The position numbers and the translations under genes were made by a program. DNA of 64,000 bases from Myxococcus virescens (GTDB lineage: Bacteria; Myxococcota; Myxococcia; Myxococcales; Myxococcaceae), in NCBI RefSeq assembly GCF_900101905.1, contig NZ_FNAJ01000003.1, forward strand, positions 186,001-250,000. Reading direction: 5' to 3'. The notes beneath the pieces are model-generated. The model saw only the letters and a list, made by a program, of their open reading frames with translations. It was not told the DNA's origin and searched no databases. This document shows positions 17,776 to 28,402 of the stretch, in pieces. The number at the start of each line of letters is the position of its first letter. Position 1 is the first letter of the stretch.

Positions 17776-18456
17776 TCAGGGCTGCAGGGCGAGCAGCCGC
17801 GTCAACGCGACTTCCGTCTTCGCATCCGGGATGTCACCGCGCCGGCACGCGTCCAACACGTCCTGGATGGGACGCCAGTGCAGCTGCGTGCCTTCCTCTA
17901 GAGGCGAACCATCCCCTTCAGGCTCCTCGGGTGACAGCTCGGTGACGTCCACCGCGGCGGGAAACACCTTTTCGGACAGGATGCCCGGCGCCAGGAAGAA
18001 GGCGCCGCCCAACAGCTGGATGTCCTCCGGCTTCACGTTGAACCCGGCCTCCTCGTGCACCTCTGCCGCGGCGCGCCGACGCAGGCCTTCCTCGCCCTTG
18101 TCCTCCGGCTCCAGGAGTCCCGCGACAATTTCTTCCACGCGCAAGTAGCCAGACGCAGGGTCTGGAACGGTCATCGCGTCACGGCTGTCCTTCCGGAAAT
18201 ACGCCGCGGGCCGGAGGTTCATCCGCGTCAGGACCTCCATGCCTGACGCACCGCGGCGATAGACGAGCACCGCCACCGCGTCCAACCGGGGCCGGTCCAC
18301 CACGTCCACGCGGTATACGGGAGAGGAAGAACCGTCCGCGCGCCGGTTGCGGCAGCGCAGCCGCCGAACCCTGAGAAAGCCCTCGTCGCATCTCGCGGTA
18401 GACGAGAAATCCTCGATGATCTCGATGTCAGTCACACTGGAATGACGCTGCCGCAT
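17776..18456 (-). CDS. Nudix hydrolase
   Basis: A 226-residue Nudix-fold protein, expected to hydrolyse a nucleoside diphosphate linked to another moiety. The Nudix box is recognisable but altered: AGLLEPED is followed, after a few extra residues, by AAAEVHEEAGF. The metal-binding EE pair is intact, while the usual Arg of REUxEE is Ala and the spacing from the leading Gly is about four residues longer. The beta-rich N-terminal region with VYRVDVVDRP recalls ADP-ribose pyrophosphatases. I start it at ATG 18456, which has AGGAGA upstream; the frame runs to 18534 but the extra residues look non-coding. It is divergent from the nucleotidase-like lipoprotein gene at 18600. Confidence 0.8.
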   Translation of the reverse strand: MRQRHSSVTDIEIIEDFSSTARCDEGFLRVRRLRCRNRRADGSSSPVYRVDVVDRPRLDAVAVLVYRRGASGMEVLTRMNLRPAAYFRKDSRDAMTVPDPASGYLRVEEIVAGLLEPEDKGEEGLRRRAAAEVHEEAGFNVKPEDIQLLGGAFFLAPGILSEKVFPAAVDVTELSPEEPEGDGSPLEEGTQLHWRPIQDVLDACRRGDIPDAKTEVALTRLLALQP

Positions 18457-18599
18457 GTCCGCCTGCTCTCCTGTGGAGTAGGAACGCCGATGGCAGGAAC
18501 CTGGCCCACCATGGTGGCGTTGCTTGCCCGACAAAGCTTGATCCCGTACCTTGCGCCCGCTTTACCGCCGTCTCCCTCCCGAAACACGGAATTCTCTTG

Positions 18600-20984
18600 A
18601 TGCGTCGCCTCCTGCTCGGCCTCTGCTGCGCCCTGGCATCTGCTTCGTGCATGCCGGTGCTGGAAGGCCAGGACTACAACCTCGAGGGGCAGGAGGTGCG
18701 TCTGACGCTCCTTCATACCTCGGACATCCATTCGCGCCTCATCCCCTATGACTTCACGCCGTTGAAGACGGACGTGGACCTGGGGACCATCCCGGAAGCG
18801 GGTCCCTTCGGCGGCGCCACGCGCATGGGGGCGCTGCTCAAGCGCGAGCGCTCCCAGGGCGAGCGTGTGCTGCACGTGGACTCGGGCGACTGCTTCCAGG
18901 GCGCGCCCATCTTCAACCTCAACACCGGCGAGGTGGAGTTCAAGTTCCTCTCCGAAGCGCGGCTCGACGCGGCCGTCGTGGGCAACCACGAGTTCGACGC
19001 GGGCCTCCTCAACTTCACCCAGATGGCGCAGCAGCACGCGACGTTCCCGCTGCTGGCGGCCAACTACTTCTGGGACGACTGGCGGGCGAACGGCAACCAC
19101 CAGACGGCCCTGGAAGTGGAGCCGTACACCATCCGCAACGTGAAGGGCCTCCGGGTGGCCATCATCGGCATGGCCAACATCTCCTCGCTCAACTCCATCG
19201 TCGAAGGTGGCAACAGCCTCCAGGTGACGCCGCTGGAGCAGAACGAGGTGGCGCGCGCCTACGTGGACCTGCTGCGCCCCGTCACCGACCTCATCGTGCT
19301 GGTCAGCCACCTGGGCCTCCATGAGGACCAGGACGTCATCCAGGGCTACGAGGCCTATTACGAGTACGCCCGCGCCAAGGCCTACGTGCAGCGCCAGAAG
19401 GAGCCCTGGCAGGTGCTGGAGTGGTTCGGCCCCGAAGGGGACGACAAGTCCGTGGTGCGCGTGCGCATCCCCGGCGTGGTGGGCGTGGACGCGGTGATGG
19501 GAGGCCACCTGCACGTGGTGCTCAACCCGCCGCAGCTGCTCACCGACCCCGCGGGCCGCAAGGTGGTGCTCGCGCACTCGGGAGCGTTCGCCAAGTACGT
19601 GGGCCGGCTGGAGCTGGTGGTGAAGATGCCCGAGGTGCTCGGCACCGGTGAGGGCGGCGAAATCGTCAGCCAGGACTACCGCGTGTTCCCCATGGACGCC
19701 CTGTGGTGCGACGACGCCATGCGCCGCTTCCGCCACGACAGCAACGTGTTCTGGGAGGAGGGCCAGTTCCTCCGCGACGAGCGCGTCCGTCAGGCCATCC
19801 AGGCGTGCAAGAACCAGGAGGACCGGATGACCACGCATCTGCTCCAGCCGTACATCCTGGGCATGGACTTCAACTTCCAGCTGACGTCCATCTTCTCCTA
19901 CGCACCGCGCGACGTGCAGCGCCGCAACAACTCCACGGGTGGTGACTCGCCGCTGGGTAACATCGCCGCGGATTCCATGCGCAAGCGCCGCCGCGTCGAG
20001 GCGGAGATGGCGCTCACCAACTCGCTGGGCATCCGCGACAACCTCTACGCGGGCGTGGTGAGCCAGGAGTCGATGTTCAACGTGTTCCCGTTCGAGAACA
20101 CCATCAACATCATGTACCTCTCCGGCAAGGAGATGCAGGAGATGTTCGACTTCGTCACCGAGCGCTCCGCGGAGCGCGGCTGCGTCAGCCAGGCACAGAT
20201 CTCCGGCGCCCGTTTCACCATGGACTGCGCGCAGGTGCAGGTGAACGACCTGCAGACCCCCTGCAACCCGGAGCTCAACGGCACGGACTGCCCCAACCAG
20301 GATCGCCAGGGTCATGCGCCGTGGCAGTGTCTGGTGGACCAGAGCAGCGACTCCAGCGTGGGCCGCTGCTACGCGCACCCGGGCACCAACATCCAGATCA
20401 ACGGCAAGCCGCTGGACGTCACCGGCACGTACAAGATCGCCGTCAACGACTACATCGCCAAGGGTGGCTCGGGCTTCAACGTCCTCAAGCGCAACACCAC
20501 CCGCATCGAGACGGGCATCTCGCTGCGCGACTCGCTCATCGGCTACATGCAGGGCTTCTGCACCTGCGAGGACATCCTCGCGGGCCGCGAGACGTCCAAG
20601 TCGGGCCACTACTGCGGCAACCTCGTCAACGGCCGCTGGACGGTGAACGAACAGGTGGTGGGCTCCTGCCGCGCCGCCGCCGACTTCAAGGCCGCGCTGG
20701 ACAAGCAGGTGGGCAGCTGCGCCTGCAAGGATCTGCTGTCGCTCCCCTCGGACGCCGCGGAGCGCTGCGGCGTGCCGGGCCTGACGGCCGAGGACATCCA
20801 GAGCCAGTGCAACGTGCCGGAGGGTCCGTACACAGGCCGCTGCAGCTGCCGGGATGTTCTGGCGGGCAACAACCCCATCTGCGGCACGGTGACGAACCAG
20901 CTGCGGAATTTCTGTGAGAACCCCACCTCCGTGTCCATCGCGGACGCGGTTGAGGATTCCCGTATCGGCCGGAGGGTGAAGTAA
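18600..20984 (+). CDS. 5'-nucleotidase/cyclic phosphodiesterase-family lipoprotein
   Basis: A 794-residue metallophosphoesterase of the UshA/YfkN group, which hydrolyses nucleotides outside the cytoplasm. A short signal sequence ends in a lipobox-like ASASC, so it is probably lipidated. Two-metal motifs are present: HTSDIHS near residue 38, GNHEFDAG near 128 and GGHLHVV near 301. The C-terminal nucleotidase domain has GGDSPLGNIAADSMR, the FPFENTINIMYLSG stretch and ending NDYIAKGGSGFNVL. After that comes an unusual tail with three CxCxD repeats (annotated separately). ATG 18600 is preferred over the adjacent TTG at 18597. It is the first gene of a module with the lipoprotein whose ATG directly follows its stop and, further on, an outer-membrane barrel. 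Confidence 0.87.
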   Translation: MRRLLLGLCCALASASCMPVLEGQDYNLEGQEVRLTLLHTSDIHSRLIPYDFTPLKTDVDLGTIPEAGPFGGATRMGALLKRERSQGERVLHVDSGDCFQGAPIFNLNTGEVEFKFLSEARLDAAVVGNHEFDAGLLNFTQMAQQHATFPLLAANYFWDDWRANGNHQTALEVEPYTIRNVKGLRVAIIGMANISSLNSIVEGGNSLQVTPLEQNEVARAYVDLLRPVTDLIVLVSHLGLHEDQDVIQGYEAYYEYARAKAYVQRQKEPWQVLEWFGPEGDDKSVVRVRIPGVVGVDAVMGGHLHVVLNPPQLLTDPAGRKVVLAHSGAFAKYVGRLELVVKMPEVLGTGEGGEIVSQDYRVFPMDALWCDDAMRRFRHDSNVFWEEGQFLRDERVRQAIQACKNQEDRMTTHLLQPYILGMDFNFQLTSIFSYAPRDVQRRNNSTGGDSPLGNIAADSMRKRRRVEAEMALTNSLGIRDNLYAGVVSQESMFNVFPFENTINIMYLSGKEMQEMFDFVTERSAERGCVSQAQISGARFTMDCAQVQVNDLQTPCNPELNGTDCPNQDRQGHAPWQCLVDQSSDSSVGRCYAHPGTNIQINGKPLDVTGTYKIAVNDYIAKGGSGFNVLKRNTTRIETGISLRDSLIGYMQGFCTCEDILAGRETSKSGHYCGNLVNGRWTVNEQVVGSCRAAADFKAALDKQVGSCACKDLLSLPSDAAERCGVPGLTAEDIQSQCNVPEGPYTGRCSCRDVLAGNNPICGTVTNQLRNFCENPTSVSIADAVEDSRIGRRVK
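20559..20915 (+). repeat. Cysteine-rich CxCxD repeat tail in the nucleotidase
   Basis: Residues about 654-772 contain three related units opening CTCEDILAG (654), CACKDLLSL (707) and CSCRDVLAG (748), each followed by further cysteines, usually CG and a later C. Unit length is about 41-53 residues. The repeats are clear in protein but diverged in DNA. They lie outside the conserved nucleotidase domains and probably form a disulfide-stabilised surface or binding module. Confidence 0.75.
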
Positions 20985-22955
20985 ATGAAGCGCCTTCTCT
21001 TCCTGTCGGCCCTGGCGGCGGCCGGCTGTTACACCCAGGAAACGTCTCAGCCTGATGGCGTCGCCTCGTTCCGGGTCAACCTCACGGGCATCTACACCGG
21101 CGGCACGCGGACCCCGCTGCCGGTGGTGAATGAGTGCGCCACCGCGCACGGCGGCCAGAACCAGGTGCCGCTGGAGGTTCGCGGCACGGAGGACTGCCGA
21201 CTCGCCCTGCCCCGAACGCCGGTGGACTTCGACGTGGAAATCCTCGCCCTGGACGCGAAGGGCCAGCCCATGGAGTCGTTCAACGGGCCGGTGTCCTTCC
21301 GCACGGTGCCGGGCAACCTGATGGGCGAGTACCGCTACCGCTGGACCCAGCTCACCAACGGCCGGGGCACCGGCACGGTGCGCTCCGGCCAGCTCTACGG
21401 CGACACCCACGTCTGGGTGCAGGACGAGCCGCCCCAGGTGGATTACGCCGACGGGCAGGTCATCCCCGGAGAGCTGCCCCAGGAGCCGGCGACGCGCACG
21501 AACGCCACCGGCCTGTCTCGGCTGATGAAGTTCGAGGAGCCGACGATCGCCACGATCCAGGTTCCGCAAGCAGGCCAGCAACTCACGGCCTACGCGGGAA
21601 CGTACATGCGCATCGGGCGCAATCCCGAGGCGGGCCCGCCCCTACTTCAGAGCTGCCCCGAGGGAGACCCGAACGACCAGCAGCCCGTGACACTGGTGGT
21701 GACGGGTACGGACCCGGGCGGCTTCTTCGTCACGGACATGACGGCCTGCCGCGTGCGCGAGGACAGCGTCCCGGACGCCAATATTCAGACGCGTGAGCCC
21801 GACGGTTACAACCCCGGCCGCTTCAACTCGCTCTACATCTACAACTACTCCTTCCCGGAAGGCCTGGACCCGGGCGACTTGCTGTGGTCGGTGTCTGGCT
21901 CGGTCCAGGAGTTCACGGCCACCACCCAGCTCACCTTCCCCGCGTGGACGGTGCGCGAGCGCGTCCGGCTGCTGCCCCAGACGGAATGGGACAAGTACCT
22001 GAAGCTGGTGCCTCCCGTGGAAGTGAACGGGCGACTGTGCGGCTACAGCAACTCGCCGTACCCGACGGACCCGCTCTGTGGGTACAACTACAAGAACTTC
22101 AAGATGGAGGGCCTGGAGTCGTCGTTGGTGAAGCTCACCAAGGTGAAGTTCCCGCGCGTCTTCCACAACTGCGACGCCAACGGCAACGGCACGGTTCCCT
22201 TCTTCTGCCCCGACACTCGCGCGGGCACGTGGGGTAGTTGCGGCACGGACAACCCGAACGACCCAGACATCACCGAGCGACAGTGCAACATCGATTGCAC
22301 GCTGGGCATCGGCCAGTTCGCCGGCATCCACTGCTCCGAGCGCAACACGTACAACGGCTTCGGCCAGTTCGTGGTGGAGATGAACCCCACCGGCGCCGCG
22401 GAAGCGGGCCTGGACGAATCGGTCCCCGGGCGCATCCAGACCTTCACCGCCACCGTCAACGCCGACCCCACCATCGTGACGTGGGCCCAGTCCAACAACT
22501 TCGCTCGGGACGTGCGAATCAACGTGTCGTGCGACAAGCCAGCCAACGTACGCTTCAGCGCCAGCGGCACGCCGGTGGCACTGGCGGCCCACACCCCGCT
22601 ACAGCACGTCATGGCCACGGGAGAGAGCACCGTGTACGCCTCCGTCCAGAATCGCGAGGACGGCACCCTCACCTGCAAGGTGGCACCCGACTCGCGCACG
22701 CGCATCAACCTGGTCACCAAGGACGCGGTGCCGGACCTGGTTCCCGACTGCCGCGAGGATGACCCGAACGCGGAGGCGGCCCAGCAGTGCCGCAATCTGC
22801 GTGCGGCCACCTACGACGTCGTGGGCCACCTGCGGCAGGTGAGCGCCGCCCGCCCCCGGTGGAACGTGCTGCCTCGCGACGTGGACGACATCTGCTGCTA
22901 CCCCGGCCCGGGCATGGAGTGCCCGCGACCGATCCGGCCTTGCGTCAATCCGTAG
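20985..22955 (+). CDS. Cysteine-containing lipoprotein of unknown function
   Basis: A 656-residue exported protein with a textbook lipobox, LAAAGC at residues 10-15, so it is anchored by lipid to Cys15. The mature part is rich in beta-type sequence and has scattered cysteines (for example CNIDCTLGIGQFAGIHC near residue 435), implying disulfides. Stretches such as PVDFDVEILALDAKGQPM resemble immunoglobulin-like folds, but I do not recognise a named family. Its ATG follows the TAA of the nucleotidase gene with no gap, and the barrel gene starts 77 bases after its stop, so the three are probably co-transcribed. A role as a partner of the surface nucleotidase or of the barrel is inference from position. 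Confidence 0.85.
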   Translation: MKRLLFLSALAAAGCYTQETSQPDGVASFRVNLTGIYTGGTRTPLPVVNECATAHGGQNQVPLEVRGTEDCRLALPRTPVDFDVEILALDAKGQPMESFNGPVSFRTVPGNLMGEYRYRWTQLTNGRGTGTVRSGQLYGDTHVWVQDEPPQVDYADGQVIPGELPQEPATRTNATGLSRLMKFEEPTIATIQVPQAGQQLTAYAGTYMRIGRNPEAGPPLLQSCPEGDPNDQQPVTLVVTGTDPGGFFVTDMTACRVREDSVPDANIQTREPDGYNPGRFNSLYIYNYSFPEGLDPGDLLWSVSGSVQEFTATTQLTFPAWTVRERVRLLPQTEWDKYLKLVPPVEVNGRLCGYSNSPYPTDPLCGYNYKNFKMEGLESSLVKLTKVKFPRVFHNCDANGNGTVPFFCPDTRAGTWGSCGTDNPNDPDITERQCNIDCTLGIGQFAGIHCSERNTYNGFGQFVVEMNPTGAAEAGLDESVPGRIQTFTATVNADPTIVTWAQSNNFARDVRINVSCDKPANVRFSASGTPVALAAHTPLQHVMATGESTVYASVQNREDGTLTCKVAPDSRTRINLVTKDAVPDLVPDCREDDPNAEAAQQCRNLRAATYDVVGHLRQVSAARPRWNVLPRDVDDICCYPGPGMECPRPIRPCVNP

Positions 22956-23032
22956 TCTTCTGATGATTCTCGCGACCCGGTGACGGGAAGCAGGGAGGAG
23001 CGGTCCCCTGGGCCGCTCCGTGGAGAGGGACA

Positions 23033-24568
23033 TTGAAAACGCTGCAGAAGCTGGCCCTGACCGGCCTGATTTCCCTGAGTGCGCCCGCGTGGGCCAGTGA
23101 CTTCGTGGACACCCGTCTGTCGTTCGTCTTCGCGGACGACAACGTGCTCGCGGGCTCTGGTGAGACGACGCCGAACAGCCCCGATGCACGGTTCGGCGCC
23201 GGCAACCAGAACACGCAGTTCTACGACAACTTCAACACCCGGTTCTCCGGCTTCGAGTCCCTGTCGAACGTGGTGCTCTACAAGCGGGCACCGGCCTTCT
23301 TCGAGGGTTTGACGACCGAAGCGGCGCTGACGCTGCTGGTGCTCGAGCGGCCCTCGGGCGGCGTCGACATCCGCGACAACTCCAGCTACATCCGCCTCAA
23401 CTACCAGCCGCCGGGCTGGAGCGAGAAGGAAGGCATCTCGCTCGTCGGCTTCCCGGTGTCCGCGGACCGTTTCCGTCTGGGCTATGCGTACCGCATCTCC
23501 TGGGGTGGCAGCGGCGTGTTCACCACCCGCGCCGCCACCAACGGCGTGCCCGGTGGCAAGCTGCAGATCACCCGCGACAACTGGTACGCGTACGTCGGCG
23601 GCAAGACGGCGCTCATGCAGAACGAGCTCATCCGCGAGGAAGAGACCAAGTACGGCCTCATGGCCGGCGCGGGCTGGGACATCCTGGAGACGCTGCGCGT
23701 CGAGGCGGGCGGCGGCTACTTCCAGAAGGGCCTGGTGCCCGGCCTGGCGACGCTCGGCGTGGAAGCGCCGGTGAACGCCGCGGGCGTGTCCGGACAAATC
23801 GTCTACCACGTGGGTGTGCCCGTCGGCACCAGCGTGGACTTCCGGCTCTACAAGAACGACCCGGACATCTATCAGCGCTTCTTCGCGCCGGAGCAGTACC
23901 CGGGCGGCCTGTCGTACACCGTGTCGCTGGAAGGCAGCTACCTGTCGCAGACGCTGGAGAAGCCCAACGACTTCGGCGCCACCAAGCCGCAGGGCGCCAC
24001 CGCCGTGGCCCTCCAGGCGCGCGCGAAGTACGACCTGCTCCGCGTCAGCCTCCTCGGCCTGTACCGCAGCCTGTCCTTCATCCAGTTCGAGGTGCCGGGC
24101 TTCCCGCCGTTCCAGGACTTCCCGGAGGGCACGGAGCTGAAGCCGGAGATGTTCCTCGCGGTGGGCGCGGACTACCACCTGCCGAAGCTGCACTTCACGC
24201 CGGGCTTCATCATCGGTGTGCAGCAGCCGGCCTCGTTCCGCAGCCCCACGCCGGTGCTGGGCGGCAACAACCCGCCGGAGAACCTCATCGGCACGCGCAC
24301 CGTCGTGGTGCGTGACGTGAACCAGCTCAGCATCCTTCCGGAGACGTGCGGCCGCGGCGGCGCGGCGTGCAAGGCGGAGCCCATCTACTCCGCGAAGGCC
24401 ACGTTCCGCTGGGACCTGTCCGACTCCGTCGCCGCCGTCGGCGAGGTCTACTACACGTACGACACCAACCGGACCACGTTCCGGGACGACGTGACGGGTG
24501 TGGCGCAGCCGAGCTTCGAGCGCCCGCACGCGCTGGGCTTCAACACGATGCTCCAGGCGCGCTTCTAG
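23033..24568 (+). CDS. Outer-membrane beta-barrel protein
   Basis: A 511-residue protein with a signal peptide (cleavage after PAWA near residue 22) and many alternating amphipathic strands, for example VEAGGGYFQKG and VAAVGEVYYTYD. It ends in an aromatic residue (LQARF), the usual signature for barrel assembly in the outer membrane. Size suggests a barrel of about 16-18 strands. I cannot name a substrate. It starts at TTG 23033, supported by GGAGAGGGA immediately upstream. It is the third member of the surface module with the two lipoproteins, and two hairpins end the transcript just after it. It may be a channel, or an outer-membrane scaffold for the lipoproteins. Confidence 0.85.
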   Translation: MKTLQKLALTGLISLSAPAWASDFVDTRLSFVFADDNVLAGSGETTPNSPDARFGAGNQNTQFYDNFNTRFSGFESLSNVVLYKRAPAFFEGLTTEAALTLLVLERPSGGVDIRDNSSYIRLNYQPPGWSEKEGISLVGFPVSADRFRLGYAYRISWGGSGVFTTRAATNGVPGGKLQITRDNWYAYVGGKTALMQNELIREEETKYGLMAGAGWDILETLRVEAGGGYFQKGLVPGLATLGVEAPVNAAGVSGQIVYHVGVPVGTSVDFRLYKNDPDIYQRFFAPEQYPGGLSYTVSLEGSYLSQTLEKPNDFGATKPQGATAVALQARAKYDLLRVSLLGLYRSLSFIQFEVPGFPPFQDFPEGTELKPEMFLAVGADYHLPKLHFTPGFIIGVQQPASFRSPTPVLGGNNPPENLIGTRTVVVRDVNQLSILPETCGRGGAACKAEPIYSAKATFRWDLSDSVAAVGEVYYTYDTNRTTFRDDVTGVAQPSFERPHALGFNTMLQARF

Positions 24569-24577
24569 TCCACCGCC

Positions 24578-24594
24578 CTGCCCCACCGGGGCAG
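24578..24594 (+). terminator. Hairpin after the barrel gene
   Basis: Stem CTGCCCC / GGGGCAG with a three-base loop, nine bases after the stop. First of two stacked hairpins between convergent genes. Confidence 0.5.
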
Positions 24595-24609
24595 CCGGAA
24601 GGGCTCCGC

Positions 24610-24640
24610 GGCCCGGTCTCTCCTCGTGAGAGGCCGGGCC
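24610..24640. terminator. Strong bidirectional hairpin between convergent genes
   Basis: A 13-base stem (GGCCCGGTCTCTC, loop CTCGT, GAGAGGCCGGGCC) with one G-T wobble lies between the barrel gene and the convergent ATPase gene. It is the strongest hairpin in this gap and probably ends both transcripts. Confidence 0.7.
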
Positions 24641-24648
24641 GTCGTGCG

Positions 24649-26496
<1,848 letters not shown>

Positions 26497-26677
26497 GCGC
26501 GTCTCCTTTCACCCCGGCCGCCCGCCGGAGTGCGACCCCGCAGCGTACCAGACGGATTCCGGCACACGGCCGTGCGCCGAGCGGAAAACACCCTTGGCGC
26601 CCTCCGCTCCACCAGCCAGGCATGGAGCCGCTGTCAGGCACGTCGTGCGGCCGTGCGGGCACGGCGCCGCGCCACCG

Positions 26678-27448
26678 TCAGTGCACGGTGCTCGTCACCG
26701 CGAGCACGGCGGCATCCACCAGGGACTCTGGCGTCGGCCGCTCCGCGACGGCCGCCGCGGGCACGCCCAGCCGCTCCAGGGCGGACGCCGTCGTCGGACC
26801 GATTGCCACCACCCGCGCGGTGGCCAGGCGCTCGCGTCCGGCCTCTTCCACGAAGGCCTCGGCCGTGCGCGGCGAAGCGAAGAGCACGACGTCCGGCGGT
26901 GAGGCATCCAGCAAGGCCAACGACTCCGGTGGCAGGGGCGCGGGCGTGGCGCGATACGCCGTCACCCGCGTCACCAGGAGGCCGTACTCTCTCAGCCCGT
27001 CTTCCAGCTCACGCCGGCCTTCCTCGGCGGCGGGAAGCAGGACTTCGTCACCCGGTTGCAGCGCATCCTTGATGAGGTTGAGCAGGGCCGCGCCCGTTCC
27101 CTCGGAAGGTTCGGCCACCACGTCCAGGCCGTAGCCCTCCGCGGCGCGCGTCGTGCGCGGCCCCACGGTGGCCACCTTCACCCGCTGTATCCGGTCCTGG
27201 GTGCCCGCCTCGCGCAGGGCCTCCATCAGCGCATCCACGCCGGTCGGGCTCGCGAACACCACCCAGTTGTAGCGCTGGATGTGCTCGGCCGCTGACGCCA
27301 GCGGACGTGGGTCCTCCGGAGGATGCAGTTCCAGAAGGGGCACACTCAGCACTTCGGCGCCCTCATCCTCCAGGAGGAAGCACAACTCCTCGGCCCGCTC
27401 ACGCGGGCGCGTCACCAAGACTCTCTTGCCTTCAAGTCGCCGTTCCAC
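26678..27448 (-). CDS. hemD: Uroporphyrinogen-III synthase
   Basis: A 256-residue HemD-type protein, which closes hydroxymethylbilane with inversion of ring D to give uroporphyrinogen III. HemD is poorly conserved, but the pattern is clear: VLVTRPRERAEEL at the start, VFASPTGVDAL, VATVGPRTTRAAEGYGL in the middle, VVLFASPRTAEAF and VVAIGPTTASAL near the end. It starts with GTG 27448, 12 bases after the hemC stop on the same strand, which confirms the call. It is the last gene of the haem cluster. Confidence 0.92.
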   Translation of the reverse strand: MERRLEGKRVLVTRPRERAEELCFLLEDEGAEVLSVPLLELHPPEDPRPLASAAEHIQRYNWVVFASPTGVDALMEALREAGTQDRIQRVKVATVGPRTTRAAEGYGLDVVAEPSEGTGAALLNLIKDALQPGDEVLLPAAEEGRRELEDGLREYGLLVTRVTAYRATPAPLPPESLALLDASPPDVVLFASPRTAEAFVEEAGRERLATARVVAIGPTTASALERLGVPAAAVAERPTPESLVDAAVLAVTSTVH

Positions 27449-27460
27449 GCGAGTCGCAGT

Positions 27461-28402
27461 CTAGGACTCCCGCGCCTCGGAGCGGCGCGCGAAATCACGC
27501 AAGATGTCCGCCGCCCCACGCGACAGCAGGTCATCCGCCAGGGATTCACCCAGTGCATGGGCCTGCGACACGGGGCCGCGCACCTCGCCCCGCACCACGT
27601 GTGTGCCATCCGGACGGCCCACGAGTCCGCGAAGGAAGACGGTGTCGCCCGACACGGTGGCATGCCCGGCCAGGGGCACGGTGCAGCCCCCCTCCAGCTT
27701 CGCCAGCAGCGCGCGCTCGGCGGTGACGGCGATGCGCGTGGTGTCGTGCTCCAGCGGCGCCAGCAGCGCGCGCACGCGCGCATCGTCCGTGCGGCATTGG
27801 ATGGCCAGCACGCCCTGCCCCACCGCGGGCAGGCTCACCTCGGGCGGCAGCACCTGGGTGATGACGTCCTCCAGGCCCAGGCGCTTGAGTCCGGCGTAGG
27901 CCAGCACCGCCCCCGCGAGCCCCTGCTCCCGCGTCCTCGCCAGGCGCGTCTGCACGTTGCCGCGCACGCTGACGATGTCCACGTCCGGCCGGCGCGAGCG
28001 CAGGATGCAGCTCCGGCGCAGCGACGACGTGCCCACGCGCGCGCCCTGCGGAAGCGTGTCCAACGTCAGCCCGCCCAGGCCACAGAAGACGTCGCGCGGA
28101 TCCTCCCGCTCCGGCACCGCCGCGAGCATCAGCCCTTCCGGGAACACGGACGTCATGTCCTTGAGGCTATGCACGGCGATGTCCGCGCGGCCGTCGAGCA
28201 GCGCCTGTTCGATTTCCTTCACGAACAAGCCCTTGCCGCCCACCGCGGACAACGGCGCGGACAGGAAGCGGTCTCCCTCGGTGGTCATCTCCACCAGGGT
28301 CACTTCCAGACCGGGATGCCGCGAGGTCAGCAGCGCGCCCACGTGACGCGCCTGCCAGAGCGCCAGGGGACTCTGCCGGGTGGCGATGCGCACGTGCGTC
28401 AT
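27461..28402 (-). CDS. hemC: Hydroxymethylbilane synthase (porphobilinogen deaminase)
   Basis: A 313-residue cytoplasmic enzyme that links four porphobilinogens into hydroxymethylbilane. Family motifs are [13 protein letters not shown] at the start, [24 protein letters not shown] written here as its parts TTEGDR and [11 protein letters not shown], and HSLKDM. The dipyrromethane cofactor Cys is in [11 protein letters not shown]. The ATG at 28402 overlaps the hemA stop by one base (TGATG), a sign of translational coupling; a GTG just upstream at 28405 is an alternative. Confidence 0.95.
   Translation of the reverse strand: MTHVRIATRQSPLALWQARHVGALLTSRHPGLEVTLVEMTTEGDRFLSAPLSAVGGKGLFVKEIEQALLDGRADIAVHSLKDMTSVFPEGLMLAAVPEREDPRDVFCGLGGLTLDTLPQGARVGTSSLRRSCILRSRRPDVDIVSVRGNVQTRLARTREQGLAGAVLAYAGLKRLGLEDVITQVLPPEVSLPAVGQGVLAIQCRTDDARVRALLAPLEHDTTRIAVTAERALLAKLEGGCTVPLAGHATVSGDTVFLRGLVGRPDGTHVVRGEVRGPVSQAHALGESLADDLLSRGAADILRDFARRSEARES

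Noticed and set aside
18432-21581. A 1049-codon open frame on the minus strand across the nucleotidase gene
   Set aside because: It is rich in His, Arg, Ala and Val in the manner of antisense frames in GC-rich genes, and the plus strand encodes clear family motifs.
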